Shown piece after piece: positions 33,033 to 44,532 of a stretch of DNA of 64,000 bases. Source of the stretch: Oscillospiraceae bacterium (GTDB lineage Bacteria > Bacillota > Clostridia > Oscillospirales > Acutalibacteraceae); the NCBI GenBank assembly GCA_910574995.1, contig CAJTCS010000001.1:558001-622000 (forward strand), read 5' to 3'. Position 1 is the first letter of the stretch; every line of letters begins with the position of its first letter. Below the pieces are notes generated by a model. It did not search any database and was not told the origin of the DNA. It was given only the letters and a program-made list of their open reading frames with translations. The translations under genes and the position numbers were made by a program.

Positions 33033-33116
33033 AAAGACAGCTCCTTATTTTATATAGTTTAAGATGGTTTTTGGTTTGGCTGGCAGGCTTTGCCAGGATA
33101 GAAATCTCCCCCTTGA

Positions 33117-36272
<3,156 letters not shown>

Positions 36273-36636
36273 AGGCTTTGGCGCGCAAGGCCGTGCGGGC
36301 GTTGCCCGCACGCTCCGGCCAGCCTTTTGAAAAAGGCGGGGCCTAAAAACGCCCCGCGCCTGGCGGACGTGTGCCAGAGGCTGCCGCGAAGAAACCGATC
36401 GCCAGAGAGGGAAGGCAAGGCCCCCTCTCGGGCGGTCTATTTCTTCTGGTTTTGACCTGCTGTCGAAACCGGCGGGACATGGGGTACAGGGTTCAGGCGG
36501 CAAATGCGCGGCGCCGGGCAAAAGGGGGCGGAAGGGGCGTTTTTGAGGATTCTAAAAGTGGGCTTTTTTCAAAAAGCCCCTCTAGCGGGTTCTTAGGGCA
36601 GGGCCCTAAGCAGTCCAACAAAAAGGAGGGCCGAAG
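36273..36636. other. Intergenic region with several hairpins, no gene
   Basis: After lacZ lie GTGCGGGC/GCCCGCAC with a 3-nt loop (about 36294-36312), nested in weaker AAGGCT/AGCCTT arms, then GGGGC/GCCCC around CTAAAAAC. These probably end the lacZ transcript. Further on I see no gene and no consensus promoter for dnaB, only its ribosome site. Confidence 0.5.
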
Positions 36637-38019
36637 ATGGATTTTGAAGGGAGCGGGTATCTGGACACCCAGGCGCAGCCGGGGCTGCGGGTGCCGTTCA
36701 GCCTGGAGGCGGAGCAGAGCGTGCTGGGCGCGGTGCTGCTGGATTCCTCCTGCCTGCCGGGGGTAGCGGAGATCTTGCCCCAGGCAGAGTATTTCTACGG
36801 GGTGAATAACCAGCTGATTTACGGGGCCATGCTGGAGATGTTCACCCTGGGCCAGCCGGTGGATTTTGTCACGGTGCTGGATAAGCTGGGGGAAAGCGAT
36901 TCCTTTGACCAGGAGACCGGGAAGGTGTACCTGGCCCAGCTGGTACAGATTGTACCCTCCATCAGCAACGCGGAGGTATATGCCCGCATTGTACGGGATA
37001 AGTACGATGTGCGCACGTTGATGCAGGCGGCCCGCAGCATCCTGGACGACGCCAGCGAAGGGGCCGAGGATTCCTCTTTGCTGCTGGACGCGGCGGAGCA
37101 GCGTATTTTCGACATCCGGCAGGGAAAGAACGTGGCGGGCCTGCAGCTGGTGCGGGAGATTTTGCTGGACACTTTCGACCGGCTGGACAAGCTGAATTCC
37201 GCGGACAAAGACCTGTATAAGGGCCTGCCCACGGGCATTGGCGCGCTGGACACGGTGATTACCGGGCTGAACCGCTCGGACCTGATCATTTTGGCGGCCC
37301 GGCCCGGCATGGGCAAAACCAGCTTTGGCCTGAACATTTCCCGGCATATCGCGGTGGCGGCCAAGCGCCGGGTGGCTTTTTTCTCCCTGGAGATGGGCCG
37401 GGAACAGCTGGCCTCACGGCTGCTTTCGGCGGAGGCCCGGGTGGAGGGCAGCAAGCTGCGCACGGGGGAATTGACCAACGAGGAGTGGGCCCGGCTGATT
37501 GAGGCCGGGGACATATTGAGCAAGGCGGACCTGTATTTTGACGATTCCCCCGGCGTTACCGTTCCGGAAATGAAAGCCAAGGTGCGCAGGCTGGGCAACG
37601 TGGACCTGGTGGTGGTGGACTATTTGCAGCTGATGAACAGCCCCAAGCGCATTGACAACCGGGTGCAGGAGATTTCCGAGATTACCCGCAGCCTGAAGCT
37701 GATGGCAAAGGATTTGAACATACCGGTGGTGGCCATGGCGCAGCTTTCCCGGGCCAATACCCAGCGGGCCGACAAGACCCCCATGCTGTCCGACCTGCGG
37801 GATTCCGGCTCTATCGAGCAGGACGCGGACATTGTGCTGATGTTCCACCGGGAAAACTATTATCAAAACGGCGTAGAGCCCCCCGGGGAGGACGCCGACC
37901 AGAACGAGTGCCAAATTATCGTGGCGAAAAACCGGCACGGCGAGACGAAAACCATCCCCGTGCATTGGCAGGGCGAATTTATGCGCTTTACCGCCCTGGA
38001 AGTGATCCGCCATGAGTAA
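36637..38019 (+). CDS. dnaB: Replicative DNA helicase
   Basis: 460 aa. N-terminal DnaB domain (about 15-125) and RecA-like domain with Walker A RPGMGKTS (about residue 224), Walker B VDLVVVDYLQLM, and the DLRDSGSIEQDADIVLMFHR arginine-finger region. It unwinds DNA ahead of the replication fork as a hexamer. AAAGGAGGG lies before the ATG. Its stop overlaps tilS by 8 nt, so it heads the operon dnaB-tilS-hpt-ftsH. Confidence 0.96.
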   Translation: MDFEGSGYLDTQAQPGLRVPFSLEAEQSVLGAVLLDSSCLPGVAEILPQAEYFYGVNNQLIYGAMLEMFTLGQPVDFVTVLDKLGESDSFDQETGKVYLAQLVQIVPSISNAEVYARIVRDKYDVRTLMQAARSILDDASEGAEDSSLLLDAAEQRIFDIRQGKNVAGLQLVREILLDTFDRLDKLNSADKDLYKGLPTGIGALDTVITGLNRSDLIILAARPGMGKTSFGLNISRHIAVAAKRRVAFFSLEMGREQLASRLLSAEARVEGSKLRTGELTNEEWARLIEAGDILSKADLYFDDSPGVTVPEMKAKVRRLGNVDLVVVDYLQLMNSPKRIDNRVQEISEITRSLKLMAKDLNIPVVAMAQLSRANTQRADKTPMLSDLRDSGSIEQDADIVLMFHRENYYQNGVEPPGEDADQNECQIIVAKNRHGETKTIPVHWQGEFMRFTALEVIRHE

Positions 38020-39367
38020 GGGTGGGTGCGGGGAAGGCTTGCCCGGGGCCAGCCTTCCCATGCTGCCTGGCGCGGGCCGGGCGGTGGTGGGCTTTTCCGG
38101 CGGGGCGGATTCCACCGCGCTGGCGCACTGGCTGAAAGGGCAGGTGGGGCCGGGGCGTGTGCTGCTGGCCCATGTGAACCACCAGCTGCGGGGGGCGGAG
38201 TCGGACCGGGACGAGGCCCACGCCCGGGATTTTGCCCAAAAGCATGGGCTTGCCATAGAAGTACTGCGGGCGGACGTAGGGGCTTTGGCAAAGAAGCGGG
38301 GCCTGGGGCTGGAAGAGTGCGGCCGCCAGGTCCGCTATGCTTTTTTTGATTCCCTGGCCCCCGGCCCTGACGACCGGGTCTTGACCGCCCACAATGCCAA
38401 CGATAACGCCGAAACCATGCTGCTGCACCTGTGCCGGGGGGCTTCCCTTCCCGGCTTGTGCGGCATACCGGGGCGCAGGGGCAAGGTGCTGCGGCCCTTG
38501 CTGGCAGTCAGCCGGGCGGATATCGAACGCTATTGCGCCGCCCAAGGCCTGGCCTATGTGACGGACAGCTCGAACCTTACCCTGGACTATGCCCGCAACC
38601 GGGTGCGCCACCAGGCCATCCCATTATTGGAAGGGCTGAACCCCCAGTTTATCCAGGCCTGCGGCCGGGCCATGGGGCAACTGTCCCTGGACCGGGACTA
38701 TCTGGAAGGGGAGGCGGCCCGTGTGCTGGAGAGGGCCCGCGGGCCTTTTGGCCTTAACTGCCAGGCGCTGCTGGGGGCGCACCCGGCTTTGCGGGGCCGG
38801 GCCCTGCGGCAATACCTGGAACAAGCCGGCTGCCGGGATTTGGAAGAAAAGCACGTGGCCCTGGCGGAGGGGCTGCTGGCCCAGGGGGGCGGCCTCTCCC
38901 TGCCTGGAGGGGTGCAGGCCCGCTGTGCCTTGGGGGTTTTTTACGCGGGGCAAAAGCGGCGGCAAGAGGCCTTTTCTGTGCCCGTAGGCCTGGGGGAGAC
39001 CCGGCTGCCTGGAGGGAAACGGCTGGTTTTGCGGAAAATTTCCTGGGAAGAGGGGCAAATCGGGCCAAAAATTCAAAATTTGTTATTCAAAAATGCGTTG
39101 GACTATGCTACAATATATCCGACAGGCCAGGGGTGCGCGCCCATTGTGGCCCGCACCCGCCGCCCCGGCGACCGGTTTTCCCCCCAGGAAAAGCCGCTGA
39201 AAGAGCTGTTCCGCCAAGCGGGCGTGCCGGCCTGGGCCCGGGAACAAGCCGTGCTGCTGGAACAGGGCGGCCGGCTGCTGTACTGTGAAGGCCTGGGGCC
39301 GGGGGAAGCTTTCCGGGCCCAGCCGGGGGCAAGGGACTTTTTGACAGTGGAAGTGCTGGGAAGTTGA
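38012..39367 (+). CDS. tilS: tRNA(Ile)-lysidine synthase
   Basis: 451 aa. The PP-loop SGGADSTALAHWL (about 30-42) binds ATP; the N-terminal domain includes the AHVNHQLRGAESDRDEAHARDF motif, and the C-terminal TilS domains follow, ending in ...VEVLGS. It converts C34 of tRNA-Ile(CAU) to lysidine, needed to read AUA. It overlaps dnaB and is followed by hpt after 25 bp, the classic tilS-hpt-ftsH order of Firmicutes. Confidence 0.95.
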   Translation: MSKGGCGEGLPGASLPMLPGAGRAVVGFSGGADSTALAHWLKGQVGPGRVLLAHVNHQLRGAESDRDEAHARDFAQKHGLAIEVLRADVGALAKKRGLGLEECGRQVRYAFFDSLAPGPDDRVLTAHNANDNAETMLLHLCRGASLPGLCGIPGRRGKVLRPLLAVSRADIERYCAAQGLAYVTDSSNLTLDYARNRVRHQAIPLLEGLNPQFIQACGRAMGQLSLDRDYLEGEAARVLERARGPFGLNCQALLGAHPALRGRALRQYLEQAGCRDLEEKHVALAEGLLAQGGGLSLPGGVQARCALGVFYAGQKRRQEAFSVPVGLGETRLPGGKRLVLRKISWEEGQIGPKIQNLLFKNALDYATIYPTGQGCAPIVARTRRPGDRFSPQEKPLKELFRQAGVPAWAREQAVLLEQGGRLLYCEGLGPGEAFRAQPGARDFLTVEVLGS

Positions 39368-39392
39368 GGAGACAGGAAAAGAGGAGATGGAT

Positions 39393-39953
39393 ATGGTAGA
39401 AAACCGTGAAATGCTGGATGATATCCAAGAGGTGCTGTTCACGGAAAGGCAGATTGCCGTGATGGTGGAACGCATCGGCAAAGAGATCAGCCGGGACTAC
39501 AAGGGGAAAAAGCTGCTGCTCATCAGCGTGCTGAAGGGCTCGGTGGTATTCATGGCGGACCTGATGCGCTCCATCGACATCCCCGCCCGCATCGACTTTA
39601 TGGCGGTGTCCAGTTATGGCTCGGGTGTGAAGACCAGCGGCGTGGTGAAGATCAACATGGACCTGGCGCTCCCCTTGGCCGGGTATGACATCGTGGTGGT
39701 AGAGGATATCCTTGACAGCGGCAAGACGCTGCATTATCTGATGGAGCTTTTGGAGGGCCGCGGGCCCAACAGCATCCGCATCTGCACCTTGTTCGACAAG
39801 CCCGAGCGCCGGGAGGTGGACGTGCAGGCCACATATGTGGGCTCTCAGATACCGGACGCGTTTATTGTGGGGTACGGGCTGGATTACGATGAAAAGTACC
39901 GGAACCTGCCTTTTGTGGGCATACTAAAGCCTAGCGTGTACGGGGACGCCTGA
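39393..39953 (+). CDS. hpt: Hypoxanthine phosphoribosyltransferase
   Basis: 186 aa. VVVEDILDSGKTL is the PRPP-binding motif, and ISVLKGSVVFMADLMR the PPi loop. It salvages hypoxanthine/guanine to IMP/GMP. I prefer the ATG at 39393 because GAGGAG is 6 nt before it; the ATG at 39387 touches that site. Located between tilS and ftsH as in Bacillus. Confidence 0.95.
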   Translation: MVENREMLDDIQEVLFTERQIAVMVERIGKEISRDYKGKKLLLISVLKGSVVFMADLMRSIDIPARIDFMAVSSYGSGVKTSGVVKINMDLALPLAGYDIVVVEDILDSGKTLHYLMELLEGRGPNSIRICTLFDKPERREVDVQATYVGSQIPDAFIVGYGLDYDEKYRNLPFVGILKPSVYGDA

Positions 39954-40047
39954 CCCCGCGGGCGGGGAGACTGACGGAAAACCGCAAGGTTTCTTATAAA
40001 CATTCATGGCCGCCGCAGGCCGGCGGCAGGAAACAGGAGGACGACCA

Positions 40048-42009
40048 TTGGACGGAAACAAGAGAAGACTGCGGAACCTGCTGCTGTACATCGGGATCCC
40101 GGTGGCAGTGCTGTTGCTGATCCTTTTCCTTTTCAGCAACCAGGCGCCCCGGCAGGACACCTACAAGTATTCGGACATCCTGAACTTTTTTGAGGAAGGG
40201 CAGGTGGCGGAGTATAAGCTGAACCTGGGCACAGGGGAGATGGTGCTGAAGCTGGACGACGGCAAGAACACGGCCGTTGGTTTTGTGCTGCCCAGCGTAG
40301 ACCTGTTCTACCGGGACGCTTCTGACGACATAGCGGCCTATAACGACGAGCACCCGGACAAGAAAATGGTACAGGACGTGATACGCCCGGCGGAAACCAG
40401 CTGGCTGATCAGCCTGCTGCCCACATTGATCTTATTCGGCGGGCTTATCTTCTTCTGGGTGTTCATGATGAAGCACCTGGGGGGCGGCGTAAGCGGCGAC
40501 AAACAGATGAACTTTGGCAAGGCCAAGATCAAGCAGCTGACCGACGAGAAGCGCAAGACTACCTTTGCCGATGTGGCCGGGGCCGACGAAGAGAAGGAAG
40601 AGCTGCGGGAGATTGTAGAGTTTTTGAAGAACCCCAACAAGTACAACACCTTGGGGGCGCGCATACCCAAGGGCGTGCTGCTGGTGGGCCCTCCCGGAAC
40701 CGGCAAAACGCTGCTGGCCCGGGCTGTGGCCGGGGAGGCAGGCGTGCCCTTTTTCTCCATTTCCGGCTCTGACTTTGTGGAGATGTTCGTGGGCGTGGGC
40801 GCTTCCCGTGTCCGCGACCTGTTCGACAAGGCCAAGAAGAACCGGCCCTGCATCATCTTTATCGATGAGATCGACGCGGTGGGGCGCCAACGCGGCGCGG
40901 GCCTGGGCGGCGGCCACGACGAGCGCGAGCAGACCTTGAACCAGCTGCTGGTGGAAATGGACGGTTTTGGCGCTAACGAGGGCGTCATCATGATTGCCGC
41001 CACCAACCGGCCCGACATCCTGGACCCGGCTTTGATGCGCCCGGGACGCTTTGACCGCCAGGTGATGGTGGGCAGCCCGGACATCAAGGGCCGGGAGGAG
41101 ATCCTGCGGGTGCACGCCAAGGGCAAGCCCCTGGCCCCCGACGTGGTGCTTTCTACCATTGCCAAGTCTACAGCGGGCTTTACCGGCGCGGACCTGGAGA
41201 ACCTTTTGAACGAGGCGGCGCTGCTGGCTGCCCGGAAAAACCGCAAGGCCATCACCATGGAGGAAATTGAGGAGGCCACCATCAAGGTGGTGGTGGGCAC
41301 GGAAAAGAAGAGCCGGGTGATGAGCGAGAAGGAGAAGAAGCTGACGGCGTACCACGAGGCGGGCCATGCTATTGCCTCTTATTATTGCAAGACCCAGGAC
41401 CCTGTACACCAGATATCCATCATCCCCCGGGGCATGGCTGGCGGTTATACCATGCACCTGCCCACCGAGGACCGTTCGTATAAATCCCGCAACGAGATGC
41501 TGGAGGAGCTGGTGGTGCTGCTGGGTGGCCGTGTGGCCGAGGCCCTGGTGCTGGACGACATCTCTACCGGCGCCTCTAACGACATCGAGCGGGCCACGAA
41601 GATCGTACGGGCCATGGTGACCAAGTACGGCATGAGCGAGAAGCTGGGCCCCATCACCTATGGGCAGGAGGGCTCTAACCCCTTCCTGGGCAAGGAGATG
41701 GGCCATGTCAGCAACTATTCCGAGCAGACGGCCTCTGAAATAGATGAGGAGATCCAGCGCATTATGTCCAATGCCTATGCCAAGACCGAGCAGATCCTTT
41801 CCGAGCACATGGAAGAGCTGCACCGGCTGGCTGGGGTGCTGTTCCAACAGGAGAAGCTGGACAGCGGGCAGTTCCTGGAGGTTATGGCAGGCAACCTGTT
41901 GCCGGAGGCCGCGGCTGCCCCCGCGCCTGCTTTGGAGGCCCCGGAGGGTGATGACGGGCAAGGCCCTGGGGCGGAGGCCCCGCCTTTGGACCCCACAGGG
42001 GGGCAGTGA
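40048..42009 (+). CDS. ftsH: ATP-dependent zinc metalloprotease FtsH
   Basis: 653 aa from TTG at 40048 with AGGAGG 7 nt upstream; the in-frame ATG at 40006 has no site. Two membrane helices (about 10-30 and 115-140) flank an outer domain; then AAA ATPase with GPPGTGKT (about 214), Walker [12 protein letters not shown] and the SRH, and the zinc protease domain with HEAGH (about 434). The C-terminal tail is Pro/Ala/Glu-rich. It degrades membrane and regulatory proteins, including factors in sporulation. Confidence 0.97.
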   Translation: MDGNKRRLRNLLLYIGIPVAVLLLILFLFSNQAPRQDTYKYSDILNFFEEGQVAEYKLNLGTGEMVLKLDDGKNTAVGFVLPSVDLFYRDASDDIAAYNDEHPDKKMVQDVIRPAETSWLISLLPTLILFGGLIFFWVFMMKHLGGGVSGDKQMNFGKAKIKQLTDEKRKTTFADVAGADEEKEELREIVEFLKNPNKYNTLGARIPKGVLLVGPPGTGKTLLARAVAGEAGVPFFSISGSDFVEMFVGVGASRVRDLFDKAKKNRPCIIFIDEIDAVGRQRGAGLGGGHDEREQTLNQLLVEMDGFGANEGVIMIAATNRPDILDPALMRPGRFDRQVMVGSPDIKGREEILRVHAKGKPLAPDVVLSTIAKSTAGFTGADLENLLNEAALLAARKNRKAITMEEIEEATIKVVVGTEKKSRVMSEKEKKLTAYHEAGHAIASYYCKTQDPVHQISIIPRGMAGGYTMHLPTEDRSYKSRNEMLEELVVLLGGRVAEALVLDDISTGASNDIERATKIVRAMVTKYGMSEKLGPITYGQEGSNPFLGKEMGHVSNYSEQTASEIDEEIQRIMSNAYAKTEQILSEHMEELHRLAGVLFQQEKLDSGQFLEVMAGNLLPEAAAAPAPALEAPEGDDGQGPGAEAPPLDPTGGQ

Positions 42010-42142
42010 CCCCTTGGCCCTGCCTAGCCTGCAACAGGCAGCGGCTTTCTGGTTTTGGCTTTGCCAACGGCCACGGGGCTTAGGGATGATACACATGGCT
42101 ATGGAGAATGGGCGGTTTTTTTGTAAACCGCTGTTATGAAAA

Positions 42143-42203
42143 GGCAAGAAAGCAGAAAGGACCTGTTGCGGGGCGCAATGCCTTGCAACAGGCTTTTCTT
42201 GCC
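42143..42203 (+). terminator. Long two-part hairpin between ftsH and the topoisomerase genes
   Basis: Outer arms GGCAAGAA (42143-42150) and TTCTTGCC (42196-42203) enclose a perfect inner stem CCTGTTGC/GCAACAGG (42162-42169 with 42185-42192) followed by CTTTTCTT. It ends 17 bp before the next start and could act as terminator or as an attenuator of the topoisomerase operon. Another GCGGTTT/AAACCGC hairpin lies about 42112-42131. Confidence 0.55.
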
Positions 42204-42220
42204 AAAACGAGGAGGAACAG

Positions 42221-44206
42221 ATGCCCAAGAAGCAAGCGTATGGCAATGACAGCATACAGAGCCTGAAGGGGGCCGACCGGGTGCGCATGCGCCCTGCGGT
42301 TATTTTTGGCTCGGACGGCATAGACGGGTGCCAGCACTCGGTATTTGAAATTCTATCCAATTCCATTGACGAGGCCCGGCAGGGCTATGGGACGGAGATC
42401 ACCATAACCCGTTTCCTGGATCATTCCGTCCAGGTAGAGGACCACGGCCGGGGCATACCGGTAGACTACAACTCCAAGGAAGAGCGGTACAACTGGGAGC
42501 TGGTGTTCTGCGAGCTGTACGCCGGAGGGAAATATAACAACAACGAAGACGGCGGCAACTACGACTTCTCCCTGGGGCTGAACGGCCTGGGGCTGTGCGC
42601 CACCCAGTATGCCGCGGAATATATGGACGCGGATATCCGCTATGACGGATTCCGTTATACCCTCCACTTTGAAAAAGGGGAAAATATCGGCGGCCTGCGC
42701 AAGGAGCCTTACAAGAAAAAGGATACCGGATCTATTATCCGGTGGAAGCCGGACCTGCAGGTGTTCACGGACATCGATATCCCCGCAAGCTATTACCTGG
42801 ATATTTTGAAGCGCCAGGCAGTGGTAAACGCGGGGGTCACGTTCCATTTCCGCAACGAGACCGCCCCAGGCAGCTTTGAAGAGACAGATTTTTGCTATGA
42901 AAACGGTATATTGGACCATGCCAAAGAACTGCTGGGGGAGAACGCCCTGACACAGGTACAGCTGTGGCAAAGCGAGAAAAGGGTGCGGGACCGGGAGGAT
43001 ATGCCCTTGTATAACGTGAAGATCCATGTGGCGGCCGCTTTCTCCAACCAGGCGCGCGTGGCCGAATATTACCACAATTCCAGCTGGCTGGAGCATGGCG
43101 GCGCGCCGGACAAAGCCGTGCGCAACGCCTTTGTCTACCAAATCGATTCCTATTTGAAGCAAAACGGCAAATATAACAAGAGCGAAGGCAAGATCACCTA
43201 TCAGGACGTGGAGGACTGCCTGGTCATCGTCATTTCCTCCTTCTCCACCCAGACCTCTTACGAAAACCAGACCAAAAAGGCCATTACCAACAAAGGCATA
43301 CAAGAAGCCATGGTGGAGATGCTGCGCCACAACCTGGAAGTCTACTTCATTGAGAACCCCATGGATGCGGACAAGATCTGCGGCCAGGTGCTGATAAACA
43401 AGCGCAGCCGGGAGGATGCGGAAAAGACCCGTTTGAACCTGAAGACCAAGCTGACCGGCAAGATGGACATCACCGGCCGGGTGGCCAAGTTTGTCGACTG
43501 CCGCAGCAAAGACCCCAAAGAGCGGGAGCTGTTTATTGTGGAGGGCGACTCGGCCCTGGGCTCTGTGAAGCAGGCCCGGGATTCCAACTTCCAGGCTGTC
43601 ATGCCCATACGGGGGAAGATACTCAACTGCCTGAAAGCAGACTATGACCGCATCTTCAAAAGCGACATCATTACCGACCTGGTGAAGGTGCTGGGCTGCG
43701 GGGTGCAGGTGAAAAGCAAGGCCAACAAGAACCTGGGCGTGTTCGACCTGGACAGCCTGCGCTGGTCTAAGGTCATCATCTGTACCGACGCGGATGTGGA
43801 CGGCTTCCAGATCCGCACCCTGGTGCTGACCATGCTGTACCGTTTGACCCCGGCCCTGATAGAAGAAGGCAAGGTCTATATCGTCGAGTCGCCCCTGTAT
43901 GAGATAACGGCAAAGGACGAGACGTATTTCGCCTATGACGAACAGGAGAAGGCCCAGTTCTTAAAGCGGCTGGAGGGGAGAAAATATACCATCCAGCGCA
44001 GCAAGGGCCTGGGCGAGAACGAGCCGGACATGATGAGCCTGACCACCATGAACCCCGCTACCCGGCGGCTTATCAAGGTGAACCCCGGCGACGCTGAGCA
44101 CTCGGCGTGGATGTTCGACATGCTGCTGGGCAACGACCTGGAGGGCCGCAAGGACTACATTGCCCAACATGGGAACGAGTATCTGGACGATTTAGACGTA
44201 AGCTGA
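42221..44206 (+). CDS. Divergent type IIA topoisomerase ATPase subunit (ParE/GyrB-like)
   Basis: 661 aa. GHKL ATPase domain (FEILSNSIDEARQGYG, then VEDHGRGIPVDY, and LGLNGLGLCATQ as the ATP lid), transducer domain, TOPRIM domain with FIVEGDSALGS and CTDADVDGFQIR, and C-terminal GyrB domain (QRSKGLGENEPDMM). Canonical GyrB reads EGDSAGGS and GLHGVG; these changes mark a diverged lineage used in many Clostridia as a topoisomerase IV-like enzyme. It pairs with the GyrA/ParC-like gene at 44533. GAGGAGGAAC precedes the ATG. Confidence 0.9.
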   Translation: MPKKQAYGNDSIQSLKGADRVRMRPAVIFGSDGIDGCQHSVFEILSNSIDEARQGYGTEITITRFLDHSVQVEDHGRGIPVDYNSKEERYNWELVFCELYAGGKYNNNEDGGNYDFSLGLNGLGLCATQYAAEYMDADIRYDGFRYTLHFEKGENIGGLRKEPYKKKDTGSIIRWKPDLQVFTDIDIPASYYLDILKRQAVVNAGVTFHFRNETAPGSFEETDFCYENGILDHAKELLGENALTQVQLWQSEKRVRDREDMPLYNVKIHVAAAFSNQARVAEYYHNSSWLEHGGAPDKAVRNAFVYQIDSYLKQNGKYNKSEGKITYQDVEDCLVIVISSFSTQTSYENQTKKAITNKGIQEAMVEMLRHNLEVYFIENPMDADKICGQVLINKRSREDAEKTRLNLKTKLTGKMDITGRVAKFVDCRSKDPKERELFIVEGDSALGSVKQARDSNFQAVMPIRGKILNCLKADYDRIFKSDIITDLVKVLGCGVQVKSKANKNLGVFDLDSLRWSKVIICTDADVDGFQIRTLVLTMLYRLTPALIEEGKVYIVESPLYEITAKDETYFAYDEQEKAQFLKRLEGRKYTIQRSKGLGENEPDMMSLTTMNPATRRLIKVNPGDAEHSAWMFDMLLGNDLEGRKDYIAQHGNEYLDDLDVS

Positions 44207-44235
44207 AGCGGAATAAACCGGAAAGGCGGGCGCAC

Positions 44236-44505
44236 ATGAAAAAGGTAGACTGGAAGTTGCTGAACCTGGCCTGCTGGGTAGAGGCGGCCCTTTGTTTTCT
44301 GCTGCCGCTCCAGGTGACAGGCCATGGCTTTACCCACCAGGCCGGATTCCCCTTTCCGTTTTTGTCCCTCTATAACACCCAGTGGGGGTGGAACCTTCTT
44401 CAGTCCGTGCATGTGAATCCCCTGTGGTTGGTGGCAGACGTGGTTTTGCTCTATGTGGCGGGGAAATACGCCCGGAAATGGTTGAAGAAGCTAAAACGGC
44501 TATGA
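44236..44505 (+). CDS. Small membrane protein between the topoisomerase subunit genes
   Basis: 89 aa. MKKVDWKLLNLACWVEAALCF leads into two hydrophobic helices separated by a loop rich in aromatic residues (HQAGFPFPFLSLYNTQWGW), and ends in a basic tail (KYARKWLKKLKRL). AAAGGCGGG precedes the ATG. It sits 29 bp after the ATPase subunit and 27 bp before the cleavage subunit, so it is co-transcribed with them. I know no function. Confidence 0.65.
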   Translation: MKKVDWKLLNLACWVEAALCFLLPLQVTGHGFTHQAGFPFPFLSLYNTQWGWNLLQSVHVNPLWLVADVVLLYVAGKYARKWLKKLKRL

Positions 44506-44532
44506 CCGCAAGAAAACGGAGTAGGTGATAAA

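Noticed and set aside
40432-42366. A 644-codon minus-strand frame across ftsH
   Set aside because: Shadow of ftsH; no start signal and no recognisable domain.
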